The translations under genes were made by a program, and so were the position numbers. Under the pieces are notes generated by a model. The model ran no database searches. It saw nothing but the letters and a program-made list of their open reading frames with translations, and had not been told where the DNA came from. A stretch of 33,311 nucleotides of DNA from Psychrobacter pasteurii. Its GTDB lineage: Bacteria; Pseudomonadota; Gammaproteobacteria; Pseudomonadales; Moraxellaceae. Every line of letters begins with the position of its first letter. The first letter of the stretch is position 1. Location: contig NZ_FUGD01000122.1 of the NCBI RefSeq assembly GCF_900162815.1, positions 1 through 33,311 of the forward strand. The letters run 5' to 3'. Below are positions 1 through 8,100 of this stretch, one piece after another.

Positions 1-82
1 CTTCTCGAACTCAGAAGTGAAACATCGTAGCGCCAATGGTAGTGTGGTTCGCCCATGTGAGAGTAGGTCATCGTCAGCTCCC
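1..82 (+). rRNA. rrf: 5S ribosomal RNA, 3' part
   Basis: The first bases match the 3' half of a bacterial 5S rRNA: the run CCAATGGTAGTGTGG, then CCCATGTGAGAGTAGGTCATCG, the conserved loop and helix that close the molecule. The 5' part lies outside the window. The 3' boundary is approximate, because the closing helix partner is not visible. A strong terminator follows directly, as expected for the end of an rRNA operon read left to right. Confidence 0.93.
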
Positions 83-89
83 TATACCT

Positions 90-125
90 AAAAGCCCCCT
101 TCATTAACTTGGAGGGGGCTTTTTC
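90..125 (+). terminator. Intrinsic terminator of the rRNA operon
   Basis: A GC-rich stem, AAAGCCCCCT pairing with AGGGGGCTTT, encloses a 12-base loop and is followed by a T-run. It lies about 10 bases past the end of the 5S rRNA and most likely ends the rRNA operon. Confidence 0.92.
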
Positions 126-193
126 CTGTGTGGTGGTTTTACTTATGGGCGGTTTATTAAATTAAGGCATGTTGCTATAGACTGTTTTTTGAT

Positions 194-472
194 TTACGTT
201 TCAGGTAAATCATTAAATAAGTTATTTATTTCTAAATCCTGTTCAAAATCCAATTCCATTTGCTGTTTTTGACGGTTACGCATCTGTTCGATACGTTTTC
301 TACGGCCAACGATAAGCCTCAGCACCTCCCTTCTTTCTTCATTGGTCATTCTTAGCCATAGCTGACGTTCTTGACGGCTACGCAGGCAGCCAAAGCAATA
401 TCCTTTCTTATTGCTTTGGCAGACACCCACACAGGGGTTTTCAATTTCGAATAACTCGATCTGATTAAACAT
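194..472 (-). CDS. DUF1289 domain-containing small cysteine protein
   Basis: This 92-residue protein carries the DUF1289 signature near its N-terminus: Cys14, Cys18, Cys26 and Cys29 in a CVGVC...YCFGC arrangement, followed by the usual basic R-S-R-Q-E helix and a W-x-x-M-T-x-E-E-R-R stretch. The family is a short, putative metal- or Fe-S-binding protein of unknown function, related to E. coli YdhL. The charged C-terminal half is rich in Arg, Gln and Glu and probably helical. The gene stands alone, facing the rRNA operon terminator on one side and divergent from yqiA on the other. The ribosome-binding site is weak. The family assignment is firm; no function can be given. Confidence 0.88.
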   Translation of the reverse strand: MFNQIELFEIENPCVGVCQSNKKGYCFGCLRSRQERQLWLRMTNEERREVLRLIVGRRKRIEQMRNRQKQQMELDFEQDLEINNLFNDLPET

Positions 473-656
473 TAGCTTTATACCATCCCTAGATTACAGC
501 TAATTGAGTGAGCCAGTTTAAGCAGGCAGTAACCCGCCTATTATGCATAGCCCATAGTAGAATAACCTTTTATGATTTAATCAATTTTAGCATGATTCCT
601 TTCTCACTTTCATTCGTGATAATCTTGCTTAAACCGTTAAAAATAAAGGATTTGAT

Positions 657-1283
657 ATGAGAATAATATATATTCATGGTCTTGATAGCACGGCAAACTC
701 CGTAAAAGGTGTACTACTCCAAAAATACTGCAACACTCATCATGCTGGTATTGAAGTTATTAGACCTGACTTGAATGAATCTCCTGATAAAGTGTTTGCT
801 CGACTATGTGAGCTAGTACAACAAGCTAAGGAAGCGGATGATAAGGTGGTGGTAATGGGCAGCTCATTAGGGGGCTATTTTGCAAGCTTAGTGAGTAATG
901 AGACCAGTTGTCCAACTGTACTGTTAAATCCCAGTACTAAGCCTCATATTAGCCTACAGCGCTTCGTTGACGACCAAGTGATAGATAGTATTGCTTGTGA
1001 TGATGGCGCTGATACAGTGATTTACCAAACTACTGGCGGCTGGGCCATGACTTTAAAAGATTTAGATTGGTTTAGCGCGCATAAGCTGCAGCAGATAACT
1101 CACCCTGAGAAATTATTCGTAGTGATTAAGCAGGGCGATGAGTTGTTGGACCCTAAAGTAGCGGCTGATTTTTATCAGTCCCAAGCGGTGGAGGTTGCTT
1201 TACAGGCTGGAGGCGATCATCGTATGACAGATTTTGAACGACAGTTACCTATGATTATGGAGCATCTACTGTCTCTTGCGTAG
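657..1283 (+). CDS. yqiA: YqiA/YcfP-family alpha/beta-fold esterase
   Basis: This 208-residue alpha/beta hydrolase belongs to the YqiA (UPF0227) family. It opens with the typical strand and oxyanion segment IIYIHGLDS. The nucleophile elbow is G68-S-S-L-G72 with Ser70 as probable nucleophile, an Asp (about residue 160, in GDELLD) is a plausible acid, and His188 in GGDHRM is the catalytic histidine. E. coli YqiA is an esterase active on short and long acyl esters. Here, as in E. coli, the gene lies directly upstream of parE, which supports the assignment. AAAGGA eight bases before the ATG is a good ribosome-binding site. The in vivo substrate is unknown. Confidence 0.9.
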   Translation: MRIIYIHGLDSTANSVKGVLLQKYCNTHHAGIEVIRPDLNESPDKVFARLCELVQQAKEADDKVVVMGSSLGGYFASLVSNETSCPTVLLNPSTKPHISLQRFVDDQVIDSIACDDGADTVIYQTTGGWAMTLKDLDWFSAHKLQQITHPEKLFVVIKQGDELLDPKVAADFYQSQAVEVALQAGGDHRMTDFERQLPMIMEHLLSLA

Positions 1284-1412
1284 CCCGCCTTACTGGCTTG
1301 TTTTCTTTACGTCACTTGCTGTCGTTAATACAGTCGCTAATCCCCTATGCTTTACGATATTAGTTATAATATGGGTAATAATTAAAAGCTTAATTAAGCA
1401 AAGGATATTATT

Positions 1413-3302
1413 GTGAGTAATTACACAGCGCAGTCGCTTGAAGTCTTAGAAGGTCTTGAACCTGTACGCCGTCGCCCAGGTATGTACACCGATACCACCC
1501 GTCCGAATCATTTGGCACAAGAGGTGATTGATAACTCGGTGGATGAGGCATTGGCCGGCCATGCTAAAACTATTAAGGTGCAGCTGCATGAGGATGGTTC
1601 ATTATCTGTAGAAGATGATGGACGGGGTATGCCCACAGATATTCATCCTGAGTTTAAGCAAACAGGGATCGAAATTATCTTAACTCGATTGCATGCTGGC
1701 GGTAAATTTAACACCAGTAACTATCAGGTATCGGGTGGTCTGCACGGTGTTGGTATTTCAGTAGTTAATGCGCTATCTAAGCGAGTTGAAGTTACTGTAT
1801 GGCGTGATGGTGTTCAATATGATATTGCCTTTGAAAATGGCGTTGCTGTCACAAAACTAGTAGAGTCAGTTAGCTCTAACAAACGCAAAAAAGGCACCAA
1901 GGTTCGTTTTTGGATTGATGAAAGCTTTTTTGATACCCCAAAATTTAGCGTTAAACAGCTTAAGCATAACTTGAAGGCAAAAGCAGTACTGGCTGCTGGC
2001 TTAACTATAGAGTTTTATGATGAAGCCAATAAAGACAAAGTAGTCTGGCAGTTTACTGATGGGGTAGTTGAGTATCTAAATGAGCAGCTTGATGGGTTAG
2101 AAACCCTGCCGCCTGAGCCATTTTATTTTTCTTATGAAGCCAAAGAAGGGGAGCGCTCGGGGGTTACCTTTGCCTTGTCATGGTTGCCTGAAGGGGGTAA
2201 TCCTATTCAGGAGAGCTATGTTAACCTGATCCCAACTGCCCAAGGTGGTACACATGTTAATGGTCTACGAACGGGTATTTTAGAAGCCTTACGTGAGTTT
2301 TGTGAAATTCATAACTTGTTACCGCGTAATGTAAAACTAACCGGTGAAGATGTCTGGGATGGGGTGAACTATATCTTATCTCTTAAGTTCTCAGAGCCAC
2401 AGTTCTCTGGTCAAACTAAAGAGCGTCTGTCTAGCCGCGAGGCAGCCGGTGCAGTACAAGCTCAGGCTAAAGATGCTTTTAGCTTGTGGTTAAACCAACA
2501 TGCTGAGCTTGGGGCTCAGATTGCAGAATTGGCTATTTCTAAAGCAGGTAAACGCTTAAAGTCGGCTAAAAAAGTAGCCCGTAAAAAGATTACTCAAGGC
2601 CCAGCATTACCCGGTAAGTTAGCAGACTGTCGTGGGGGCGTACGAGAAGGTGCTGAGCTATTTTTAGTGGAAGGGGATTCGGCTGGTGGTAGTGCCAAAC
2701 AGGCCCGTGACCGTCACTTCCAAGCGATTTTACCGCTGCGTGGTAAGATTTTAAATACTTGGGAGGTCTCTCCCGATACGGTACTTTCAAGCCGTGAGAT
2801 TCATGATATCGCCATTGCTATTGGTGTCGATCCCGCCTCTGATGATTTATCAGAACTGCGCTATGACAAAATTTGTATCTTAGCCGATGCGGACTCGGAC
2901 GGTTTACATATTGCGACTCTTATTTGTGCCCTGTTTGTGAAACATTTTCCCGCACTTGTGGACGCGGGCCACTTGTTTGTGGCGATGCCGCCCTTATATA
3001 GAGTTGATATAGGCAAAGAAGTTCACTATGCGTTAGATGAAAGTGAGCTGGAGCATATATTAAGCAAGGTACCTGGGAATAAAAAACCACAAATTACTCG
3101 ATTTAAAGGCTTGGGTGAGATGAGCGCCGAGCAGCTGCGTGAAACCACCATGAATCCAGACACACGTAGATTGGTGCAGCTGGACATGGATGATATGCAG
3201 TTGACCAACAGCGTTATGGACATGTTGTTGGCAAAAAAACGAGCCGCTGATCGCAAAACTTGGCTAGAGAGTAAAGGGGACCTTGCTGAGATTATGGTTT
3301 AA
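1413..3302 (+). CDS. parE: DNA topoisomerase IV subunit B
   Basis: ParE is the ATPase subunit of topoisomerase IV, which with ParC decatenates sister chromosomes and removes supercoils. At 629 residues it matches E. coli ParE (630). In order it shows the GHKL ATPase domain (VIDNSVDEALAGHA, then DDGRGMP and GGLHGVG), the transducer domain, and the Toprim domain with EGDSAGG at 420-426 (catalytic Glu420) and the metal-binding DADSDG at 492-497. The C-terminus has the conserved RFKGLGEMSAEQL stretch. The absence of the roughly 170-residue insertion of gammaproteobacterial GyrB separates it from gyrase. It starts at GTG, supported by AAAGGA seven bases upstream and by the conserved N-terminus. 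A lysophospholipid acyltransferase follows 45 bases downstream, probably on the same transcript. Confidence 0.97.
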   Translation: MSNYTAQSLEVLEGLEPVRRRPGMYTDTTRPNHLAQEVIDNSVDEALAGHAKTIKVQLHEDGSLSVEDDGRGMPTDIHPEFKQTGIEIILTRLHAGGKFNTSNYQVSGGLHGVGISVVNALSKRVEVTVWRDGVQYDIAFENGVAVTKLVESVSSNKRKKGTKVRFWIDESFFDTPKFSVKQLKHNLKAKAVLAAGLTIEFYDEANKDKVVWQFTDGVVEYLNEQLDGLETLPPEPFYFSYEAKEGERSGVTFALSWLPEGGNPIQESYVNLIPTAQGGTHVNGLRTGILEALREFCEIHNLLPRNVKLTGEDVWDGVNYILSLKFSEPQFSGQTKERLSSREAAGAVQAQAKDAFSLWLNQHAELGAQIAELAISKAGKRLKSAKKVARKKITQGPALPGKLADCRGGVREGAELFLVEGDSAGGSAKQARDRHFQAILPLRGKILNTWEVSPDTVLSSREIHDIAIAIGVDPASDDLSELRYDKICILADADSDGLHIATLICALFVKHFPALVDAGHLFVAMPPLYRVDIGKEVHYALDESELEHILSKVPGNKKPQITRFKGLGEMSAEQLRETTMNPDTRRLVQLDMDDMQLTNSVMDMLLAKKRAADRKTWLESKGDLAEIMV

Positions 3303-3347
3303 CTAGCATCGATAAATTGAGAAAAGTAATTGTAGGGACACAACTTA

Positions 3348-4013
3348 ATGTCTAAGAACGATACATCAAAAAGTACGCCAGTCGCTAAGTTAAAGCGACT
3401 GACCCATAAAAACTTAGGGGACAAGGTGCCAAGACGTGGTGGTAGTATTGCACCCCCTATTGCCCGGCGTTTATTTAAGCTTATGGGCTGGAAAGCTGTA
3501 GGTGAGATTCCCAATGTGCCAAAAGCAGTCTTCTTGGCGTTACCACACACGTCAAACTTTGATGGTGTTTATGCGATACCTTTAGTTTTAGGTCTGGATT
3601 TAGACATTAATATCATGGGTAAAGACAGTTTGTTTAAGTATCCTGTCTTGGCTCGTTTTTTTAAGTGGGCCGGTATTATTCCTATTAATCGCAGTAAAAA
3701 AGGCTCAGTCTTACAGGCCAGTATTGATCGTCTCAAGTCGAGTGAGTCGTTATATTTGGGGTTGGCTCCAGAGGGCACCCGGGACTACACTGATAAATGG
3801 AAAACAGGGTTTTATTACATTGCTGATGGCGCTCAGGTACCTATTGTTCCAGTCGCTATGGATTATAAGACCAAAGAGATTCGCTTTTTGAAGCCGGTTT
3901 ATACCACAGGCGATTATGACAAAGACCTGGTTAAAATCGTTGAGCAATATAAAGGGGTGGTGCCTAAACATCCAGAAAAGCTGTCAAAACCTCTGAGAGA
4001 TATTAATAAATAA
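3348..4013 (+). CDS. PlsC-like lysophospholipid acyltransferase family protein
   Basis: This 221-residue protein has the two hallmark motifs of the PlsC/LPLAT superfamily: HX4D as H67-TSNF-D72, and the substrate-binding P141-E-G-T-R145. Such enzymes move an acyl chain to a lysophospholipid or related acceptor at the inner membrane. The lack of a long membrane anchor and the sequence around the motifs place it in the branch often annotated as a generic 1-acyl-glycerol-3-phosphate acyltransferase-like protein, not the essential PlsC itself; the acceptor cannot be deduced. The AGGGA ribosome-binding site is about 11 bases before the ATG. It follows parE closely and is closed by a strong terminator, suggesting a yqiA-parE-acyltransferase unit. 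Confidence 0.87.
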   Translation: MSKNDTSKSTPVAKLKRLTHKNLGDKVPRRGGSIAPPIARRLFKLMGWKAVGEIPNVPKAVFLALPHTSNFDGVYAIPLVLGLDLDINIMGKDSLFKYPVLARFFKWAGIIPINRSKKGSVLQASIDRLKSSESLYLGLAPEGTRDYTDKWKTGFYYIADGAQVPIVPVAMDYKTKEIRFLKPVYTTGDYDKDLVKIVEQYKGVVPKHPEKLSKPLRDINK

Positions 4014-4031
4014 AGATAAGTAATCAACGAT

Positions 4032-4066
4032 AAAAAAGGCCTATCTAAATTAGATAGGCCTTTTTT
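4032..4066. terminator. Bidirectional intrinsic terminator
   Basis: The 16-base arms AAAAAAGGCCTATCTA and TAGATAGGCCTTTTTT flank a 3-base loop. A and T runs on both sides mean it can stop the plus-strand acyltransferase transcript and also the convergent SDR-family gene. Confidence 0.93.
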
Positions 4067-4110
4067 ATATTCAAATAAATGACAACTTATAGCAAAGTAG
4101 GGGCTATGAA

Positions 4111-4788
4111 TTAGCTGGTCAAAGTTAAGCCACCATCAACAGGTAGCGTGGCACCAGTAATCATACAAGCATCATTACTGGCTAGAAATAAGATGGCCTC
4201 GGCAATCTCATTCATTTCGACCAACCTACCAAGCAAGCTTTGATCCATAAAGAGTTTGACGTTATCGATATCATCGTTGTCTTCTGTGGTTAGACCCGCA
4301 TGCACTCCATTCACTCTTACGCCCTGAGGCCCTAGCTTATGAGCAAGTTTTTTATAGTGTTGCTCTAAATCTACTTGAGCCTGCTTATAGCTTTCTAGAG
4401 ACCAGTCAGTGCTGGTATCGGATAATAAGGATATATATACGATACTGCCCTTAGTCTTGGCCAGTTCATTTACGAGCGCTGGGCTAAATTTAATTTCAGT
4501 ATTAATGCTTATCACAGCATCAATTCTATTATATTTATCTATAATATGAGACACCAACCGCTCACTATGCTCTTCATTCGAGATGTCACCGGTTACTGCC
4601 AAATGGTTTCCAGTGTTAATCCAGGTATGGTCTTCAGGAAGCTCACCCGCTATATATTCAAGTACCTTGCTATTGTTGCCCAGTAAGACAACGTTGCCTC
4701 CTTCTCGAGCTAACTTTAAAGCAGTTACTCGCCCTATACTAGAGTCTGCACCTGTAATGACAATAACCTTATCATTAAATCGCTTCAT
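4111..4788 (-). CDS. SDR-family (Rossmann) protein with a degenerate active site
   Basis: The fold is that of a short-chain dehydrogenase/reductase. The N-terminal beta strand and glycine loop read VIVITGADSSIG (residues 8-19), there is a GDIS segment near 67-70, and the C-terminus has the classical MITGATLPVDGG. The catalytic centre is abnormal. The NNAG position reads S94-I-N-T97, the position 13 residues before Tyr134 where the catalytic Ser belongs is Leu121, and the YxxxK lysine is Gln138 (YKQAQ). The segment between the NNAG position and the active-site strand is about 20-25 residues shorter than usual, giving 225 residues instead of about 250. The reading frame is intact and AAAGGA precedes the ATG. 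It may be a non-catalytic nucleotide-binding relative; its role is unknown. Confidence 0.85.
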   Translation of the reverse strand: MKRFNDKVIVITGADSSIGRVTALKLAREGGNVVLLGNNSKVLEYIAGELPEDHTWINTGNHLAVTGDISNEEHSERLVSHIIDKYNRIDAVISINTEIKFSPALVNELAKTKGSIVYISLLSDTSTDWSLESYKQAQVDLEQHYKKLAHKLGPQGVRVNGVHAGLTTEDNDDIDNVKLFMDQSLLGRLVEMNEIAEAILFLASNDACMITGATLPVDGGLTLTS

Positions 4789-4926
4789 ATCCTTTTAACC
4801 TATGTATTTAAAATTTTAGTTGTTCTATGATTCTGACAAGAAAAAGGGGTTATAGCAACCATCATATTGAAGGTTTAAGTAACGGCCAAGCCTTATTCAA
4901 AAGCTCATCTCCATCAACTTTGCATT

Positions 4927-4958
4927 AAAAAAGGCAGCCTATAAAGGCTGCCTTTTTG
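4927..4958 (-). terminator. Intrinsic terminator of the CmpX-like gene
   Basis: The near-perfect hairpin AAAAAGGCAGCCT / AGGCTGCCTTTTT has a 4-base loop and flanking A and T runs. It lies about 40 bases past the stop of the minus-strand CmpX-like gene; its symmetry would also block transcripts from the plus strand. Confidence 0.9.
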
Positions 4959-4998
4959 TGGAACATAAGTGATTATTAGAGAATCTATTCATTAATTC

Positions 4999-6570
4999 CT
5001 ATTGGCCATCTGAATTAGGAATTGAAGGCTCATCACCTGAAACTGTAGTGATTGAAGGTTCTTTACCTGTCTCTTTTGCAGTGTCTGCAATAGCTTTCTC
5101 AGCTTTTGCTTTTTCAGCTTCAGTTTCGGCTTTGTCTTGTAACTTACGTAAGAAGCGAGCAGCGGCTTCTTGACCACCAAGACCGAACGATAGAGCAAAG
5201 GCAACAGCCACAGCACCCAAAGTAAGACCAAAGGCAAGGTTAACGATAGAGTCAGCAATACCCATCGCTTTTAGACCCATCGCAAGCACAAGGCCCATGA
5301 TAAGTACACGAACGATATTAGCTAAGAACTGTGATCCTTTATCAGAACGCTCAACCACACCAGCGATGATGTTAGCTAACCAGAAGCCGATGAATAGGAT
5401 GATAGCGCCTAAGATAATGTCAGCACCAAATGCGATGAACATAGTGATGATGGCACTGATCTGTTCAAAGCCTAGTAAGTCTGCAGCTAAGATACCAGCA
5501 AACAACATAGCAAAGAAGATGATGGCATGACCAACAAGATCTGAAACTTGAGTTTTACCCATAGCAGTGTCTAGGCCAACCTTAGCAGGAAGGGCATTCA
5601 CAGTGGTGTTTTCAAGTAGACCTTTAACCACATTCGCCACCATTTTCATGATGTAGTATGTGATGATTAAGATAGCTGCTGCGGTAAAGATATTTGGCAG
5701 AGCGCTCATAATCTTGTTCAGCATATTAGTTGCTGGACGAGAGATTACTTCAATGCTTAGAGCATCTAAAGAGATGATTGTGGTTGGAATGATTACCAAT
5801 AAGAAGGCAAGTGAACCAGCAATATTCGGTAAGCTGTTCTCACGGTTATTACTAATGCCTGCTTTTTCAGCAAAGCCTTGTAGGTTTAGGCTAGTTACCA
5901 TGTTGGTTACGATACCACGGACAATTTTTGCCACGATATAACCCACAAAGAACACCACACCAGCCATGAATAGGTTAGGAATATAGCCTACTGCTTTGTT
6001 TAACATATTAGTTAACGGAGCAAATAGACCATCTAACTCTAGTTGACCTAGTACAATAACTAAAATAAACAGCAGGATAACCCAGTAAACCATATCAGCA
6101 ATAGTGCTGCTCATAGGTTGAACACCAGCTTCAGCGCTTAGTTTTTCATCAAGCGTGGTTTTTGATAAAGCGGTATTGATAGCGGTACGGGCTACTGTCG
6201 CCACTACCCAACCAATCACGCCGATAATAACCGCACCGATAAGCGTTGGAATGAAGGATAGGACACTATCAATCATGTTGGCAAATGGGGCAGAAATAGC
6301 GTTTAGGCTTAACATACTTAATGCACCAGAGATGGCCATTAAGAATACAAACCAAAAAATGACCTTAGAAATTATATTCTCAAGATCATAGGTTTTACCT
6401 GTCGAAGTGTTCATACGTTGGTTTAAGTTAATGCGGGATAGCAAGTTGCGCACAACACCAGCCAGTGCCATAGCAATCAGCCAACCAATAACGAATACCA
6501 GAATGGCTGCGATAATCGAGCCAATCGGTCCGCCTAAGTTGTTATTAAACCAAACAAACATGTTGTCCAT
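4999..6570 (-). CDS. CmpX-like membrane protein with conserved TM-helix repeats (MscS-related)
   Basis: This 523-residue integral membrane protein is built from about five related units, each a polar 'N-M-L-x-x-x-P-x-x' lead-in followed by a hydrophobic helix and a second amphipathic or basic segment (for example around residues 80, 185, 280 and 370). This is the architecture of the conserved TM-helix repeat family (PF05552), which includes Pseudomonas CmpX. The last segment, LAFGLTLGAVAVAFALSFGL near 435-455, is Gly/Ala-rich like the pore-lining TM3 of MscS channels and is followed by GGQEAAARFLRKL, but the cytoplasmic MscS beta domain is missing. A charged tail of about 60 residues rich in Lys, Glu and Ala ends the protein. 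AGGAG precedes the ATG. An osmotic or mechanosensitive role is an inference from family resemblance. Confidence 0.85.
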   Translation of the reverse strand: MDNMFVWFNNNLGGPIGSIIAAILVFVIGWLIAMALAGVVRNLLSRINLNQRMNTSTGKTYDLENIISKVIFWFVFLMAISGALSMLSLNAISAPFANMIDSVLSFIPTLIGAVIIGVIGWVVATVARTAINTALSKTTLDEKLSAEAGVQPMSSTIADMVYWVILLFILVIVLGQLELDGLFAPLTNMLNKAVGYIPNLFMAGVVFFVGYIVAKIVRGIVTNMVTSLNLQGFAEKAGISNNRENSLPNIAGSLAFLLVIIPTTIISLDALSIEVISRPATNMLNKIMSALPNIFTAAAILIITYYIMKMVANVVKGLLENTTVNALPAKVGLDTAMGKTQVSDLVGHAIIFFAMLFAGILAADLLGFEQISAIITMFIAFGADIILGAIILFIGFWLANIIAGVVERSDKGSQFLANIVRVLIMGLVLAMGLKAMGIADSIVNLAFGLTLGAVAVAFALSFGLGGQEAAARFLRKLQDKAETEAEKAKAEKAIADTAKETGKEPSITTVSGDEPSIPNSDGQ

Positions 6571-7233
6571 GCTGTTTCTCCTATAATGTAATTCAATAAA
6601 TGGATCTATAAACAGATCCGATATCTACTTTTGTATTTTTAAGTTTAAGTATTAAAATAAGCCAAATTAAATAAGCCATTGAAAAGTAAATTATTAATTT
6701 TAATGGATTAATTAAACTATAGCTTACAAGTTTTACAGCTAAAATGTCGGTTTTATTAAAAAATATATTTATGCAAAGTGATAAGTCCAAACCTCTAACA
6801 TCTAGCAATGACTTATGTTAGGCATAAACTAAAGTTAGTTAACGAGACCACTTTATCGGATTAGGTAGCAATAATAAATAGCTTTTATTCATATAAATTT
6901 AAAGTTATGTGAGAAGTTGTGACATATCGGCGGTTTATTAACATTTTCTATACAGTAAAAAGACAAAATAAATTGGGTTTATGGTGCTTAATCTTCAACT
7001 TTGATACTATGTGATGCGATATCAGAAGAAACATATAGAGTCATTTTTATTACAATTGTCCTGTGATACTTTTTGCTATAAACTTTAAAATAGCAGGATT
7101 AAGTGAAACCACAGTTGGCTATATAAAAAATTGGCTTTATATAGCTGTATATAAAAAAACAGTCTTTTAGCGTTTGATTTAAATATTGGCCCGCTTCACG
7201 AAATTATGATTCCCACTAAAATAGAGTTTATAT
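6571..7233. other. AT-rich divergent intergenic region
   Basis: This 663-base gap separates the divergent CmpX-like gene and the FKBP-type isomerase gene, so it should hold promoters for both. It is very AT-rich. The inverted repeat GGATCT...AGATCC at 6602-6619 lies in the probable 5' leader of the minus-strand gene. Near the right end, imperfect repeats of GGCTATATAAAAAA occur (about 7117-7130 and 7142-7160). A 71-codon reading frame inside it has no gene-like features. No clear -35/-10 pair could be assigned with confidence. Confidence 0.6.
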
Positions 7234-7992
7234 ATGAATAAAGTAATGATCCCTAAGTTTTTAGCAGTAGCCCTAGCCAGTACCCTTGCTGTTGGTTGTG
7301 CAAACAATGGCAATAAATCTGACCAAAGCAGCTCAAGCTCGACAGTTACTGAAAAAAGTACTGACCTTGAAAAAGTAGGTTACAGCATTGGTTATGCGAC
7401 TGCCGAAAGCTACAAAGAGTCATTGGATGATTTAAACCTAGATACTTTCGAGATGGGTTTCCGCGATGCTTATGACGGCAAAGAAGCTGCTTTGACCAAA
7501 GAGCAAATGCAAGAGGTCATGACTAAGTACGAAGAAAAGAAACAAGCTGAAATGATGGAAAAAATGAAGCAAGATGCCGTCACTAACAAAGCAGCTGGTG
7601 ATAAATTCTTAGCGGAAAACGCCAAAAAAGAAGGCGTGAAAACCACAGAATCTGGTCTACAGTACAAGGTGCTTAAGCCAGGTACAGGTAAGCCAGTTGC
7701 AGGCAGCGAAATGGTTAAGATTAACTATGAAGGTAAGCTGCTTGACGGTACTGTTTTTGATAGCTCGTATGACAGAGGTGAGCCAGTTATATTCCCAGTA
7801 GAGGGTATGATTCCAGGCTTTACTGAAGGCTTAAAGCTGATGAAAGAAGGCAGCACTTATGAGCTATACATTCCAGCTGATCTAGCTTATGGCGAGACTG
7901 GCAATACAGGTATTGATCCTAACAGCACTTTAATCTTCAAAGTAGAAATGATTGAAGTGAACCCTAAGATGCCTGAGCAACCAGCACAATAA
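7234..7992 (+). CDS. FKBP-type peptidyl-prolyl isomerase, lipoprotein (FkpA/Mip-like)
   Basis: The N-terminus is a lipoprotein signal: a basic start, a hydrophobic stretch and a lipobox ending LAVGC at Cys22, followed by a Ser/Asn-rich linker. Residues about 40-130 form the helical FKBP N-terminal dimerization domain (VGYSIGYATAES, then a long Lys/Glu/Met-rich helix). From about 133 the FKBP catalytic domain follows, with YKVLKPGTGKP, VKINYEGKLLDGTVFDSSY and the closing P-x-x-L-A-Y-G-E-T-G plus STLIFKVEMIEV. It probably helps fold periplasmic or outer-membrane proteins from a membrane-anchored position. At 252 residues it fits the Mip/FkpA family. It is monocistronic, divergent from the CmpX-like gene, with its own terminator downstream. 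Confidence 0.92.
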   Translation: MNKVMIPKFLAVALASTLAVGCANNGNKSDQSSSSSTVTEKSTDLEKVGYSIGYATAESYKESLDDLNLDTFEMGFRDAYDGKEAALTKEQMQEVMTKYEEKKQAEMMEKMKQDAVTNKAAGDKFLAENAKKEGVKTTESGLQYKVLKPGTGKPVAGSEMVKINYEGKLLDGTVFDSSYDRGEPVIFPVEGMIPGFTEGLKLMKEGSTYELYIPADLAYGETGNTGIDPNSTLIFKVEMIEVNPKMPEQPAQ

Positions 7993-8020
7993 AAGATGTT
8001 GCTGAATAAAGTTCAAATAA

Positions 8021-8056
8021 AAAAACACCTGCTTATATAAACAGGTGTTTTTTTTA
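8021..8056. terminator. Intrinsic terminator between convergent genes
   Basis: The stem AAAAACACCTG / CAGGTGTTTTT has a 10-base AT-rich loop and a run of eight T's. It ends the isomerase transcript and, by symmetry, could serve the convergent argA gene. Confidence 0.92.
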
Positions 8057-8100
8057 TTGCAGAAGCTTTTATCTAGAAAGCTTTTGGCGAGTAAGTAAAC

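Noticed and set aside
6593..6808. 71-codon frame in the cmpX/fkpA-type gap
   Set aside because: AT-rich frame with no ribosome-binding site or recognisable domain; its hydrophobic look comes from T-rich codons.
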